Shown here in pieces: positions 45,162-54,870 of a DNA stretch of 64,000 nt. A program made the translations under genes and the position numbers. How positions within the stretch are numbered: the stretch's first letter is position 1; the number at the start of each line of letters is the position of its first letter. This stretch comes from Pelagomonas calceolata. Taxonomy: Eukaryota > Sar > Pelagophyceae > Pelagomonadales > Pelagomonadaceae. Below the pieces are notes generated by a model, which saw only the letters and a program-made list of their open reading frames with translations, was not told the origin of the DNA and made no database searches. The DNA lies in assembly GCA_918797485.1 (NCBI GenBank), contig CAKKNE010000003.1, positions 372,001 to 436,000 of the forward strand. The letters run 5' to 3'.

Positions 45162-48146
45162 ATGCCGCCGCCCCTCCAGACGTATGAGGACGAGCTGCGG
45201 GACCGCACGGCCTTGCACATGCAGGTGGCCGACCTGACACAATCACAAGATTTCAGGCGCGTCTACGGCATTCCCGATGATACTGATGATGCCGACGCGG
45301 CCTGGGAGCGCGATGCTATCCTGGGCCGGTTTTCGCGCGCGCGGCGCGGGGACGTGCGGGCGGCGGCGGCGTTGCTACGGAACGACATGAAGTGGCGCGC
45401 GGAGCATAGAGTCTGTGAACTGCGCTCTACCTCAGCAGCCCAGGTTCTGGGCTGCGACCACAACGCCCCGCAGACGCTGGCGCACTACTACCAGCGAAGG
45501 TTGCTGGGTGTCGACGCGGCCGGTAGAGTTACTTTGTACCAAAACTACCGGACGATGCTCGCGAAAGATTTGAAGAGACACATCCCTTTGGATACGGTAT
45601 TACGATTCCACGTCTGGGAGCAGGAGCGGTGTGCTAGTATTGCGGATCATATACGACGCATTTCTCGGAGCAGAGGTGATGATGGCTCGTTGGACTTCCC
45701 CGCAGCCTCGACCCTAGCCGTACTGATAGATGTGGGCGACATGAGCATAACACGGCATGCAACGAGAGATTTTATGGCCATCATCAAGGAGGTCGCGCGG
45801 CTGGACCAGGACCACTTCTGCGAGCGGATGGGCGTGTGCTTCATCCTGAACGCTCCCGGCGCGTTCGGCCTCGTTTGGAGGATCGTGCGGCCGTGGCTCG
45901 CGCATGAAACCATAAGAAGAATACATGTGTTGCATGCCAAGGACGACTGGCGGAAAGTAGTGTCGTCGAAGTGCGGTCGCGAGATTTTACGGAATTTAGA
46001 TGAAGGCGTGGATCTCGACGATGCCGCTTTAGATCCGGCGCTCAAGCTCAAGAAGGAGAAGACCCCAGAAGCAGTGGCGAAGATGCTCGTGGAGCACCGA
46101 GATCGACTGGCCGAGCTCCAGATGGACCCCGAGCATCGCTCGGCGGCAGCGAGGGCGCGGTCGGCCATGGCTCTCATGCGGACGCCGTCGGAACTGAGCT
46201 CGACGGAGGCCGGGGCCACGACGTCCGTCGAGATGGTCCGCCAAGCTTCTACAATAGAACAATCGTCGGAGGGCGATCTCGAGGCGTTCGCCGACTGCGT
46301 GAGCCCCCAGCTGTCGCCGCGCGAGGCCATGCGCGAGCTGCGGGAGGCCGACGAGCGGCGGTCGGGCAAGACGGTCGCGTGGTTGGCTACGTGTCTGACG
46401 CGGTTGGTGTTACTCCAAGTCCTGGCGACGGGGACGCTCTTCGTGTTAGCTTTGATTGCTATTTATTCACGGTTCGACTGGGACCCGCACCTGCCCGAGG
46501 TCGGGATTCTGTTAGGCGTGGCCTCCGTGATGTTCGCGACTCTCGGCTATGTGGGTGCGTCTCGATTGAATTTAGGTGTACTACGTGTACACGCCACGGC
46601 CCAAGGTCTATTGACCGTGGCCTTTCTGGTCCTAGCCATTGCATCGTTGGAGGTCGCGTTAGGTTCGTCCAAAGGATTCTTTTTTAGTAGAGCGGCTCGA
46701 GCGTCGGTACGACGACATAACCTGTCCGTGGGACTCGCGTCGTTGGCCGAGCTCGTGATAGGCGTGCCCCAAGTAGCCTCGTCGATACTCCTCCGAAGGA
46801 GACTGTCCATTTTATTATCCTCGAAAGGCTTTGATGATGTGGCCGACGCGCGCTTTGCTCTGCGAGTGAACGCGGGTGTGTTGGTACTGTTAGGTTTGGC
46901 TGGTTTATCCTTCGCGTCGGCGACGGTGTCGTACTTCGTGCAGCACCATCTCGGCGCGTCGGCCTTCGCGCCCTACATGTTGTTGGAAGGTAGTATCGCT
47001 TTGCTGGTCATCGCGGCGGTGGCGAAGTGGTGCTCGGTGCAAGGTACTCGTGTTTCAGCTGTTAGTGGGTACACAAAGCTCGCTCGGTTAGGCACGGTCT
47101 ACTTCGGCACGGCGGCGGCGGTGGCCGTCATCGTCCTTATCAATATAGGGGATAAGGTCCGGCGGAAGGGCGTCGAGAAGAAGTCGGTGGAGGCGCGGGC
47201 GACGGGGTTACTCTTGCTTCTAGCTACTTGTGACGCCGTCGTCGCTGCGGCATTGCTAGCCTCCGCTGATAGCGCCAGGAAGCTCCACGCGTCGCGCGTT
47301 GCTGAACGGGAGAAGGAGCAGGAAAGACGCACAATACTACGGAACCGGCGGCGCGCGCGTCGACGGCCCTCGCAAGAAGAAAGAAGACCGTCGCATGAGG
47401 ACCGGCCGGGCCCCTCGCCGTTAAGAGCGGCTTTACGATTGGTCGCGGAGCCGGGCCAGTTAAGAGACGAAGACGAGGACGCGATCGACGACGAGGTGGA
47501 TATCAGTGAAGCGCAGTTCGACGACGAGGAGGATCCCGAGGACGCGCCGCCGCTGACACGTTATGAAAGGGGCGCCGTGGCCTGGGGCTTGTTCACGGGG
47601 CTGATTCATATTTTTCTGGACGGGACGTTCGCGGTGTTCAACCACCTGGTGAGCTTCGAGAACGACCAGGGTCGACTGCAGCGGCCCTGGTTCGTGGAGG
47701 CGTGGCACCTCTGGGGCGGCGTCGATAAGCGCTACCGCAAGTCGGACTCCTTCATCGTGGTCCAGGTCGCCGCGATGGCGTTGGTGGCCGGGCCGGCGTG
47801 TCTCATCTTCGCCTGGGCGACCTTTGAAAGGACGGTCTGGCGCCATGCCCTTGGGGTCTTGGTCACGACGGCGCAGATGTGGACGCTCGGGTTGTACTTC
47901 GCCACCGAAGCACATGTGGATTTCGAGGACACGGACCGAAGCGACTTCGTCAAGTTCTGGCTGCTGTTCGTGGGCACGACAGTCATCAGATTTCTGCTGC
48001 CCGTGCCGGTCCTGTGGGGCTCGATCAAGGGCGTGATGCGGGACGCGGAGTTCCACCACCGGTGGCATTTGCAATATAGGCAGCTGTCCTCGTCGGAACG
48101 GAAGCGGGCGCTCGAGCTCGAGCCTGCTTTAGACGATCCGCTGTAG
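45162..48146 (+). CDS. SEC14 (CRAL-TRIO) / multi-TM / EXPERA fusion protein
   Basis: 994 residues, single exon. Residues 45-85 match the CRAL-TRIO N-terminal helix region (LGRFSRARRGDVRAAAALLRNDMKWR). Residues 105-280 match the SEC14 lipid-binding fold (VTLYQNYRTML, AVLIDVGDMS, ICFILNAPGAFGLVWRIVRPWL-type sequence). At about 406-710 eight or so TM helices follow. An acidic linker leads to residues 800-975, which resemble the emopamil-binding (EXPERA) domain: GLIHIFLDGTFAVFNH, LWGGVDKRYRKSDSFIVVQ, GPACLIFAWATF, TTAQMWTLGLYFATE, KFWLLFVGTTVIRFLLP. By my alignment the catalytic Glu and Asn of EBP sterol isomerase are not kept. Probable role: membrane sterol or lipid binding and transfer. Confidence 0.78.
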   Translation: MPPPLQTYEDELRDRTALHMQVADLTQSQDFRRVYGIPDDTDDADAAWERDAILGRFSRARRGDVRAAAALLRNDMKWRAEHRVCELRSTSAAQVLGCDHNAPQTLAHYYQRRLLGVDAAGRVTLYQNYRTMLAKDLKRHIPLDTVLRFHVWEQERCASIADHIRRISRSRGDDGSLDFPAASTLAVLIDVGDMSITRHATRDFMAIIKEVARLDQDHFCERMGVCFILNAPGAFGLVWRIVRPWLAHETIRRIHVLHAKDDWRKVVSSKCGREILRNLDEGVDLDDAALDPALKLKKEKTPEAVAKMLVEHRDRLAELQMDPEHRSAAARARSAMALMRTPSELSSTEAGATTSVEMVRQASTIEQSSEGDLEAFADCVSPQLSPREAMRELREADERRSGKTVAWLATCLTRLVLLQVLATGTLFVLALIAIYSRFDWDPHLPEVGILLGVASVMFATLGYVGASRLNLGVLRVHATAQGLLTVAFLVLAIASLEVALGSSKGFFFSRAARASVRRHNLSVGLASLAELVIGVPQVASSILLRRRLSILLSSKGFDDVADARFALRVNAGVLVLLGLAGLSFASATVSYFVQHHLGASAFAPYMLLEGSIALLVIAAVAKWCSVQGTRVSAVSGYTKLARLGTVYFGTAAAVAVIVLINIGDKVRRKGVEKKSVEARATGLLLLLATCDAVVAAALLASADSARKLHASRVAEREKEQERRTILRNRRRARRRPSQEERRPSHEDRPGPSPLRAALRLVAEPGQLRDEDEDAIDDEVDISEAQFDDEEDPEDAPPLTRYERGAVAWGLFTGLIHIFLDGTFAVFNHLVSFENDQGRLQRPWFVEAWHLWGGVDKRYRKSDSFIVVQVAAMALVAGPACLIFAWATFERTVWRHALGVLVTTAQMWTLGLYFATEAHVDFEDTDRSDFVKFWLLFVGTTVIRFLLPVPVLWGSIKGVMRDAEFHHRWHLQYRQLSSSERKRALELEPALDDPL

Positions 48147-48178
48147 GGTATAAGATTATTGTGTGATACTTTTAAGAC

Positions 48179-49264
48179 CTAGATGCTGAGGAGCGCGGTA
48201 ATCTCGTCCGCCTTCTGCGCCGCAGCCTCTCTGCGCGCCTCGGGGTCCGCAATCGCGCTGAGGCCCGAGCGGTCGGCGAACGCGGTAAGGGCGTCCAGGT
48301 CCCGTTGGGGGAGGTGGGGTCCTAATCCGCCAGGCGTCCATTGGGCCGACGCGTCGTGCTGCGTCCACCGACGGGCTACTGGGGTTTTATGGCTACCATC
48401 ATCGACCCAGTAGCCCGTGTGGCCGTCGCGCGTTTTGAACACGAAGCCCGGCCGATGGCCTCCGTACGTCGGCGCCGGACGGTACAGCGACGCCGGCAGG
48501 TACAAGTAATCGCACCGCGGCGGCCAGAAGGAGAGCACGTTCCAAAGGACGCCGTCGGGCAGGCGGAAGCTGGGCTCGAGCATGGCGTCCGACGACTTTT
48601 TGGCGCGCCCGCGGACCACGAGCGACCGGAGCCGCAGGACCTCCTTCCGCTTCGCCACAAATCTGCGGCGCCGCTCGTCGGCGATCAATTTCTTGCACGC
48701 GAGGAAGTGTTCGTTGTTTGCTGTCCCTGGACGATGCCAGTAGTCATATAAACTGTTGATTGAATCATCAAAAGCCTCCGGATGCTCTATGTGCCGGAGG
48801 CACTCCTCCGCCGACATCCCGCCCCAGCAGTCGTCGAGTGAGGCGCCGCGACGCAATAAAAGAGTTGCGAATCTCAGGCGTTTTTCTGCAAAACTTCGAT
48901 GAGCTTGCCGGCACCAGTCTAAAGAGGTGCTTAATGCTGTCTCGCCCGCTATCCCAACAACACGCTCAGCTTCACACTCTGTCGTCGTCTTGGCATCGAT
49001 GTCGGCGCCGGCGTCCAGAATCATGTTAACTATTTCAGTGGCCCGCGAAACATCCTGGTTATTGCAGGCGTGGTACAATGGGGTCGCCCCGTACTCGTCG
49101 ACACAATTCACATCAGCGCCGCGCTCCAAGAGAAGTCTGGCGAGATGCGGGTGGCGGCATCGGCCTAGGAGACATAAAGTTTGTCCGTCCCAGTCATCGG
49201 TCTCAGCATCGTTGACGTCTCCTCCGCTGTCCAACCACTCCCGTATCCGTTGAAAATGTTCATC
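48179..49264 (-). CDS. Ankyrin-repeat protein, 5' end unresolved
   Basis: The frame reads from about 49264 (GDDEHFQRIREWLDSGGDVND) to the stop at 48179, about 360 residues. Three to four ankyrin repeats are seen: WLDSGGDVND, GQTLCLLGRCRHPHLARLLLERGADVN, GATPLYHACNNQD...MILDAGADIDAK, and a degenerate one (ATLLLRRGASLDD). A basic helix (LIADERRRRFVAKRKEVLRLRSL) and LPDGVLWNVLSFWPP follow; the C-terminus is not recognised. No in-frame ATG exists between the repeats and the upstream stop. The true start must lie upstream through splicing, the gene must be truncated, or it starts at a non-ATG codon. It follows the methyltransferase in the same direction with only about 115 bp between. Confidence 0.6.
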   Translation of the reverse strand, partial: DEHFQRIREWLDSGGDVNDAETDDWDGQTLCLLGRCRHPHLARLLLERGADVNCVDEYGATPLYHACNNQDVSRATEIVNMILDAGADIDAKTTTECEAERVVGIAGETALSTSLDWCRQAHRSFAEKRLRFATLLLRRGASLDDCWGGMSAEECLRHIEHPEAFDDSINSLYDYWHRPGTANNEHFLACKKLIADERRRRFVAKRKEVLRLRSLVVRGRAKKSSDAMLEPSFRLPDGVLWNVLSFWPPRCDYLYLPASLYRPAPTYGGHRPGFVFKTRDGHTGYWVDDGSHKTPVARRWTQHDASAQWTPGGLGPHLPQRDLDALTAFADRSGLSAIADPEARREAAAQKADEITALLSI

Positions 49265-49380
49265 GTCGCCTTGGCCGTTGTGGCACGCGGCGCTACTGCA
49301 GTGAAGAGTGCCAGAGAGAAGACTGGGAGGCCGGTCACTCGCAGAAGTGTGTGGGCTGCGTGTAGGGGTATAACTAACAA

Positions 49381-49965
49381 TTAACTTATAACGCTTTCCT
49401 CATCACTCGTCGACTCGCGTGCGTGGACCTCGTACACCCGCGCGACGAGCCCGCCCGCGGCGACCTCAAAACTACTCCGCCAGCCCCGCAGCTCGAAGCC
49501 GACGCAGACCAGGGTCCCGCACCGCAGCTCCCGCTCGAGCTTCTCGCGTAGCTTCGCGCAGCCCTCGCGGAACAGGTAGGCGACGACGACGTCGCCGTCT
49601 TCGAAAATGTTCTCCGATTCGAAGAAGTCGGCCTCGACGAGCGTATGATCCGCGCCGTCCAGGGCCGCCCGGCCCTTCTCAAGTAGTTTCCCGTCGATGT
49701 CGTAGCCGACGAGGCGCCGGCAGTGTTTTCGGGCGGCGACGAGCCACCGGCAGTCGCCGCAGCCCAGGTCCACCAATCGATTGTCTCGCAGCAGGCCGCG
49801 CGCCTCGAGCTCGCGCAGCGTCTTCTCAATCAATTCGGGCGGCGACGGGCTGATCGGCGCGACGAGCTGATGACTGCTCGCACTCTGCTGTTCCGCGAAG
49901 CGCTGCTTAGCTAGCGCGATGAGTGCTGCTTTCGCGCACTTCTTCCGGCTCGAGAGCTCAGCCAT
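49381..49965 (-). CDS. SAM-dependent methyltransferase (FAM173/ATPSCKMT-like)
   Basis: 194 residues. Motif I is LVDLGCGDCRWLVAARKHCRRLVGYDIDGKLL (residues 64-95), followed by LVEADFFESENIFEDGDVVVAYLFREGCAKLREKLERELRCGTLVCVGF. The LIEKTLRELEARGLL helix just before motif I and the short total length resemble the FAM173/ATPSCKMT lysine methyltransferase group, which modifies the mitochondrial ADP/ATP carrier and ATP synthase subunit c. That assignment is tentative, because the DxGxGxxR Rossmann core is shared widely. No targeting peptide is obvious (MAELSSRKKCAKAALIALAKQR is weakly amphipathic). Element copy 9 faces it. Confidence 0.72.
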   Translation of the reverse strand: MAELSSRKKCAKAALIALAKQRFAEQQSASSHQLVAPISPSPPELIEKTLRELEARGLLRDNRLVDLGCGDCRWLVAARKHCRRLVGYDIDGKLLEKGRAALDGADHTLVEADFFESENIFEDGDVVVAYLFREGCAKLREKLERELRCGTLVCVGFELRGWRSSFEVAAGGLVARVYEVHARESTSDEESVIS

Positions 49966-50136
49966 TTTACGCTACCAGCTGCCAATAATCACTGCCTGCA
50001 GCAGGGCTACTCTCCAGTGGCACGAAATCAACGCACGCTTCGCACACCGCCAGGAATGGAAATATTACAATCCTCCGCAGCTCTTGGAGCCTGTGGCACC
50101 GCAGGAATGGCGCTACCGACAAAAAATCGACTGCTT

Positions 50137-50160
50137 GCTAGTGTGTTACAGGACGCTAGG
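50137..50160 (-). promoter_or_regulatory. Oriented upstream element, copy 9
   Basis: Minus strand: CCTAGCGTCC then TGTAACACACTAGC, 172 bp before the methyltransferase ATG at 49965. The rest of the 400-bp divergent gap (to the TFIIIC-like gene at 50364) shows nothing else. Confidence 0.62.
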
Positions 50161-50363
50161 CTCGAGCGCTGTTGATCAACAAACGCCCTGCCCAGCGCGC
50201 CTACGCGTAAGTAGGGACGTTGAGCAGCGCGGTACTGCACCACACTGTTCGTCTGCACGCCGCCCGGTGGCCCCTGGGAGCCGTGAGGACCCGCAACAGG
50301 CAGCCTTGACCACAGCGCGTTCTCGACCGCAGAGCTCGTCGTCCCAGAAAACCAAGCAACGCC

Positions 50364-53300
50364 ATGTCGAGCGTCAACCCCAACGCCGGCAGCGTCTTCG
50401 GCCCGGCCATGGCCGACGTCTGGGGCGTCACTACCAAAAAGCGGAAACGCAAGCAAGCGCAACGGGACGAACGTATTCAATCGGACTACGAAGCTCGACA
50501 CGGCGCTCCGAGAACGAATGCGAAATCGTTGCATCCGGAAGTCGCCGCCGTCGCCGGTGAGGCGCATGGTGCGCTGATCGTCGGGAACAGAGATAGAGCG
50601 ATCCAGCTCTTCGGGGAGGTCGTGCGGCGGGCGCCGGACCACCCCGACGCCTATGCTACCTTATCAGAAGTGTTTGAGGCTCGTTCAGATGAAGGTGACC
50701 TCGAGAAGGCTCTGCAGTTAGCGCTAGTCGCGGCCCACTTGCAGACCGAAGATCCAGAAGGCTGGCGGCGCGTCGCGATCTTAGCCTTGGATTCGAATGA
50801 TGATTCTACAGCAAAAGACGCGTTGGATCGAGTCCTGCGCATGGATCCTTCGGATTGCGCCGCATTAGGTGATCTGGCGCAACTCTTAGGGAGGATGGGC
50901 AAGCATGCCGAAGCTGCGGACCGGTGCGACTCCTTTTTATCTCAGAGAGATGATGTGACGCCGGAAGTCACTTCATTATACTTAGTACTGGCGGAGCACT
51001 GTAGTCAGAGCGAGCGCTACGACGAGGCCAAAAAAGCCCTCAAAAGAGCTCTGGACGATGCGCAAAGATTGGTGTCGAACGGCGACGTCGATGCGCGAGA
51101 GACGAAGGAGCGGGCCGCCGTCGAGTTGGCACGACTGAAACTGCGAGAAAATGATATTGACGGGGCTCGTCAACTACTAGGTGAAGCGTCGGCGAATGAA
51201 CCTTTGGATGTCTCGGTGTTAAGGGGTTGTTGCGACCGCGACGCGTCGAAATGGGCTCCGTTGATCCCGCATTTACGACGCGTTTCCACGGAGATCGGCG
51301 CGGGCAACGAGGCGTCGTGTCGGGCCCACGAGCGCTTAGCAGTTTTGGTGGAGTGCTGCTCATCATGCGCGGGCGACGACCAAGAAGATGTTGTTAGAGC
51401 CTTGTTAGACGGGGCCGCGAGGTGCGCCGCGGCGCGCGGCTCTCTGAAGAGACCGGACGCGGCGCTGTGGCGCCGCAAGGAGTCCGACGCCCACGCGTCG
51501 TTGTCGAACCGCTTTTTGCAGCGCGGTTCCTTGTATGCGGCGTCCCAACGCGCCGAACGCGCTTTGAAAGCCGACGCGACGCATGTCCCGGCGTTGCGGG
51601 CCTTCGTCGAGTGTATTAACAGAGGCGCGTCGGTCCGTCTGGAGGCCGTGGCGCAGCCCTTTGCGCGTTTAGCAAGAAGTACGAAAACCGCATCCAATGA
51701 GTTGGAGGCGTGGGTGGCCTACGCTGCCGCGCTCGAGGCCGCGCTCGAGGTCGCTTCCGGAAACGCGACGTTGTTGGCGATCGCGTCAGCTAGAGTGGCC
51801 ACGAAGTTGCGAAGGGTGGCTACACAACAACCTTTGGCCATCGCCGCCATGACCGTCGCGTGCGGCGAGGACCCCTTACTGGCGTTGAGCGCGGCACTCG
51901 CAAAATGCGGCCGGGACGCCGCCGACGTGTTTCGGAGGGTTGAGAGGTTGTGCAAGACCGACGAGGAAGCTTCTATTGCGGGTACTTTGAAACAGTGCGG
52001 TAATGCTTTAGATTGCACCGACACGGCGGATCGCGTCGTGAGGGCGATGGCCTTCGTAGAAAAGTTAGGGTTTGTTTTATTTGAGGGCGACGAACTTGCT
52101 TCCTTAGTGAGTGCGCGCTCTATGAACATAGAGGACGGTATGAACATGGACCTCGCGCGCGTGACGTTACAAACAGGCAAGGCGCCGCGCGACGCGGCCA
52201 CCGTTGAGACTTTACGGCAAGCTCTGATAAAAGCGGAGGAGCTGGACATGACATCAAGCGTGGAGTGCGTCGACGACGCCCTGTCCGACCTTTGTAGACG
52301 AGTGCAATCGCCGCCGATTACCTCCCTGGTCCAGTCGCGCCAGCGCTGCCAGCCGCGGAAGAGTACAACGCCCATGGAGGAGTCGTCGTCGTCGGACAGT
52401 GATCAAGAACCTGTTCAAAAGCGCCCTCCGTGCATGAAGACCTGCCCCGGGTGTTCCACAAAACTCCACAACTGCGTCAAGACCTGCAACACCTGCGGCA
52501 CGACGTTCGGGAGCAAGCCCCAACGACCGGTGGAATCATCTGATGACGACATGCCGCCGCCGCGCCAGGAGGACTCGTCGTCGTCTTCCGAGGGCGAGGC
52601 CTGCGTGCCGCGAAGCCGCGTCTACTTCGAAAGTTCCTCATCATCATCCTCGTCCGAGGAAGAAATTATCATACGGCCGTCGCGCTTCGGGCGCCAGCGC
52701 CAGAAGACGCAGCGCCTCTCGGACATGATGGGCGGCCGGGGCAAGAGCTACGACGAACCACGGGACATGGCGGGGCGCCGGCTGCCGTCGTCGTCGGAGG
52801 ACGAGTCGTCGTCAGATGATGATAGTGAGCCGCGGCGGAAGCGATACGTGGAGAAGCCCCACCATCGCGCCGGGAAAGCACCTTCCAAGGTCTGCCCGAA
52901 GTGCCAGACGCGCATGCACTCGTGCAAGAAGAAGTGCCCGACGTGCGGCGAGTGCTTTGGCACCGCAAAGGCCGGCGGCGCCCACGCCGAGCGCTGGAAG
53001 CACATCCAGTCGCACGCTTCCGGGAACACCGAGGCCGACGTCATGATCTTGAGAGTGGAGGAGCTGCGCGAGCGGTTGGAATCGCGGGGGCTGTCGTCCG
53101 AGGGCCTGAAGAAGGAGCTGCAGGCGCGGCTGCTCGCCGAGTACCGGAAGCCGCCGGGAGATCCGGCGGCCGACGCGGCGGCGGCCGCGGCCGCGGCCGA
53201 CGCGCGGCGCGCGGCGCCCGCGCCCGCCGCCGGAAGGAAGAAGCCCGCGGCCGGCGGCCCTCGGAAGAAACAAACACCGGCGCCGGCGCCGGTCAGCGGC

Positions 53301-53978
53301 CGGAAGAAGCAGACGATCGCGCCGCGGAAGGCGCCCAAGAAGAAGAAGGACGGCGACGGCGCCGCCTGCGCGCCGCGGCGGGCGGCGAAGCCCCTGGTCG
53401 GCGGCGAGGACGCGCGGTCGCTCATCGAGCGCGCGGCGCCGATCTCCGTGCGGCAGGACAACCCGAAGAAGGGCGCCTCGGCGCTGCGGTATGCCAAGTA
53501 CATGGCCGCGACCACCGCCAAGGAGTATATTGACCTCGGTGGTTCTAGGGCGGACCTGAAGCACGACATCAACAAGGGCTTCGTGAAGGTGCTCGCGCCG
53601 GCCGCGCCCGCGCCCGCTGTTGTCGTGATGCCTCCGCCGGCTCCGGCGGCGGCGGTCCCGCCCGCGGCCGGCTCCGACGACGGCGCCGTCGCCGCGCCCG
53701 CACCGGCGCCGCCGGTCGCCGCGCCCGCGCCGGCCGCCGCGGCGGCGCCCGCCGACCCGCGGCTCCGGGTCGGCCGCGCGGTGCGAAAGAAGTTCACGGG
53801 CAGCGGCTGGTTCGACGGCTCAGTGACGTCCATCGCCGACGGGAGCTTCGAGGTGCGCTGGTCCGACGGCGACGAAGTCTCGTACCCCTTCAAGGCGGCG
53901 ACGAAAATGCTCGACGCCGCCGAGGGCACGGCTGTCGCGCCCGTTGCCGCCGCCGTGGCCGCGCCGGTCGTCGAGTAG
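50364..53978 (+). CDS. TFIIIC-like TPR protein fused to zinc-finger, SAP and Tudor-like modules
   Basis: 1204 residues, single exon. Residues 20-330 contain TPR-like repeats. The opening (SLHPEVAAVAGEAHGALIVGNRDRAIQLFGEVVRRAPDHPDAYATLSEVFE, KALQLALVAAHLQTEDPEGWRRVA) closely follows the TFC4/GTF3C3 subunit of TFIIIC, which recognises tRNA and 5S gene promoters for RNA polymerase III. A helical region reaches about 650. Then come two UPF0547-like zinc knuckles (CPGCSTKLHNC...CNTCG near 693; CPKCQTRMHSC...CPTCG near 843) separated by Ser/acidic linkers, a SAP DNA-binding motif at about 894-928 (VEELRERLESRGLSSEGLKKEL), a low-complexity Ala/Pro/Lys region, and a Tudor-like module near 1132-1180 (GRAVRKKFTGSGWFDGSVTSIADGSFEVRWSDGDE). 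The second half is not part of known GTF3C3. Confidence 0.78.
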   Translation: MSSVNPNAGSVFGPAMADVWGVTTKKRKRKQAQRDERIQSDYEARHGAPRTNAKSLHPEVAAVAGEAHGALIVGNRDRAIQLFGEVVRRAPDHPDAYATLSEVFEARSDEGDLEKALQLALVAAHLQTEDPEGWRRVAILALDSNDDSTAKDALDRVLRMDPSDCAALGDLAQLLGRMGKHAEAADRCDSFLSQRDDVTPEVTSLYLVLAEHCSQSERYDEAKKALKRALDDAQRLVSNGDVDARETKERAAVELARLKLRENDIDGARQLLGEASANEPLDVSVLRGCCDRDASKWAPLIPHLRRVSTEIGAGNEASCRAHERLAVLVECCSSCAGDDQEDVVRALLDGAARCAAARGSLKRPDAALWRRKESDAHASLSNRFLQRGSLYAASQRAERALKADATHVPALRAFVECINRGASVRLEAVAQPFARLARSTKTASNELEAWVAYAAALEAALEVASGNATLLAIASARVATKLRRVATQQPLAIAAMTVACGEDPLLALSAALAKCGRDAADVFRRVERLCKTDEEASIAGTLKQCGNALDCTDTADRVVRAMAFVEKLGFVLFEGDELASLVSARSMNIEDGMNMDLARVTLQTGKAPRDAATVETLRQALIKAEELDMTSSVECVDDALSDLCRRVQSPPITSLVQSRQRCQPRKSTTPMEESSSSDSDQEPVQKRPPCMKTCPGCSTKLHNCVKTCNTCGTTFGSKPQRPVESSDDDMPPPRQEDSSSSSEGEACVPRSRVYFESSSSSSSSEEEIIIRPSRFGRQRQKTQRLSDMMGGRGKSYDEPRDMAGRRLPSSSEDESSSDDDSEPRRKRYVEKPHHRAGKAPSKVCPKCQTRMHSCKKKCPTCGECFGTAKAGGAHAERWKHIQSHASGNTEADVMILRVEELRERLESRGLSSEGLKKELQARLLAEYRKPPGDPAADAAAAAAAADARRAAPAPAAGRKKPAAGGPRKKQTPAPAPVSGRKKQTIAPRKAPKKKKDGDGAACAPRRAAKPLVGGEDARSLIERAAPISVRQDNPKKGASALRYAKYMAATTAKEYIDLGGSRADLKHDINKGFVKVLAPAAPAPAVVVMPPPAPAAAVPPAAGSDDGAVAAPAPAPPVAAPAPAAAAAPADPRLRVGRAVRKKFTGSGWFDGSVTSIADGSFEVRWSDGDEVSYPFKAATKMLDAAEGTAVAPVAAAVAAPVVE

Positions 53979-54087
53979 TAATTCCTTGTGTTTCGTGACT
54001 CTTCCTAGGTGGCGCCACCGACGCCGTCGACGCGCACAAGGTACTACTAGTCGAGGTTAATCATTGGTGTTAGAGCTCAAGGCGGCC

Positions 54088-54627
54088 TCACGCGTCCTTG
54101 TGCTTCTGCACGGCTTTGGTGACGGCCTCGATGTTCGCGCCGTTGATGACCTCGACGCGCGAGTTGCCCTTCCAGAAGTGGAAGCTCGGCACCGTGCGGA
54201 CGCCCTCGCGCTTCATGAGCTTGGAGGCGTCGGCGGACGCGTCGCCGACGACCTTGTAGAACTCGGCGTCGGTGTACTCCTCGGAGATCTGGTTCATCTT
54301 GGGCTCCATGACCTTGCACGGCCCGCACCACGTCGTCGCAAAATCCACAACCACGAGCTTGTCCGTCTTCTGGACGATGTCGTCAAAGGCCTGCTCGGAG
54401 CCGATCTCGGTCATGGCCCGGCATCGCGTGTCGCGTGCCCTGCGTGGTGTTATCGCGTGAGGGCGTGGGAGGCGGGTGGCGCGGTGCGGCGCTCCGGCGT
54501 TTTTTGAACTTTGATGGGCTCGGCGCGCGCACCTGCTGACCGCTCGACCACTGATGGCAGGCGCAGGGGTCCATGCGGCGGAGGTTGTCAACAGGGCAAG
54601 TGCAGCTACTCTGCTTGCTGTCTTCAT
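54088..54627 (-). CDS. Thioredoxin with N-terminal leader, two exons
   Basis: Exons 54627-54533 and 54439-54088 with a 93-bp GT-AG intron. The intron length is a multiple of three and has no stop, so an unspliced version also reads through. Spliced, the protein is about 148 residues. Active site WCGPCK in VDFATTWCGPCKVMEPKM is intact; other marks are KVVGDASADAS, the cis-Pro in RTVPSFHFWKG and a final helix. The leader MKTASRVAALALLTTSAAWTPAP is a signal peptide with a SAAWTP-like cleavage motif, resembling bipartite plastid targeting with W in the +1 position. A mature start at MTEIGSEQAFDD is probable. Role: disulfide reductase, possibly plastid-located. Confidence 0.85.
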   Translation of the reverse strand: MKTASRVAALALLTTSAAWTPAPAISGRAVSRCARRAHQSSKNAGAPHRATRLPRPHAITPRRARDTRCRAMTEIGSEQAFDDIVQKTDKLVVVDFATTWCGPCKVMEPKMNQISEEYTDAEFYKVVGDASADASKLMKREGVRTVPSFHFWKGNSRVEVINGANIEAVTKAVQKHKDA

Positions 54628-54870
54628 CTCTCCTCCCGCGACAGCGCGTGCTTCACTGGCTCTATGTTTCGACTCGCTGCACCTCTGATGTGTCGCTGCG
54701 TGATCGCTGTCGCAGTCGGCCGTCTCTCGCGGCTCGTCAAGACGGCGCCTCGTGTTGGCTCGGCTGTGCGGAGATGATGAGCTTGGGCGGGGCCGCAAAG
54801 ACACGCGTTCCAACGACTGCTGTCGCCGGGGTGGTGTCCTGGATCGCTCTGAAGCAAAACTGCGATAACC

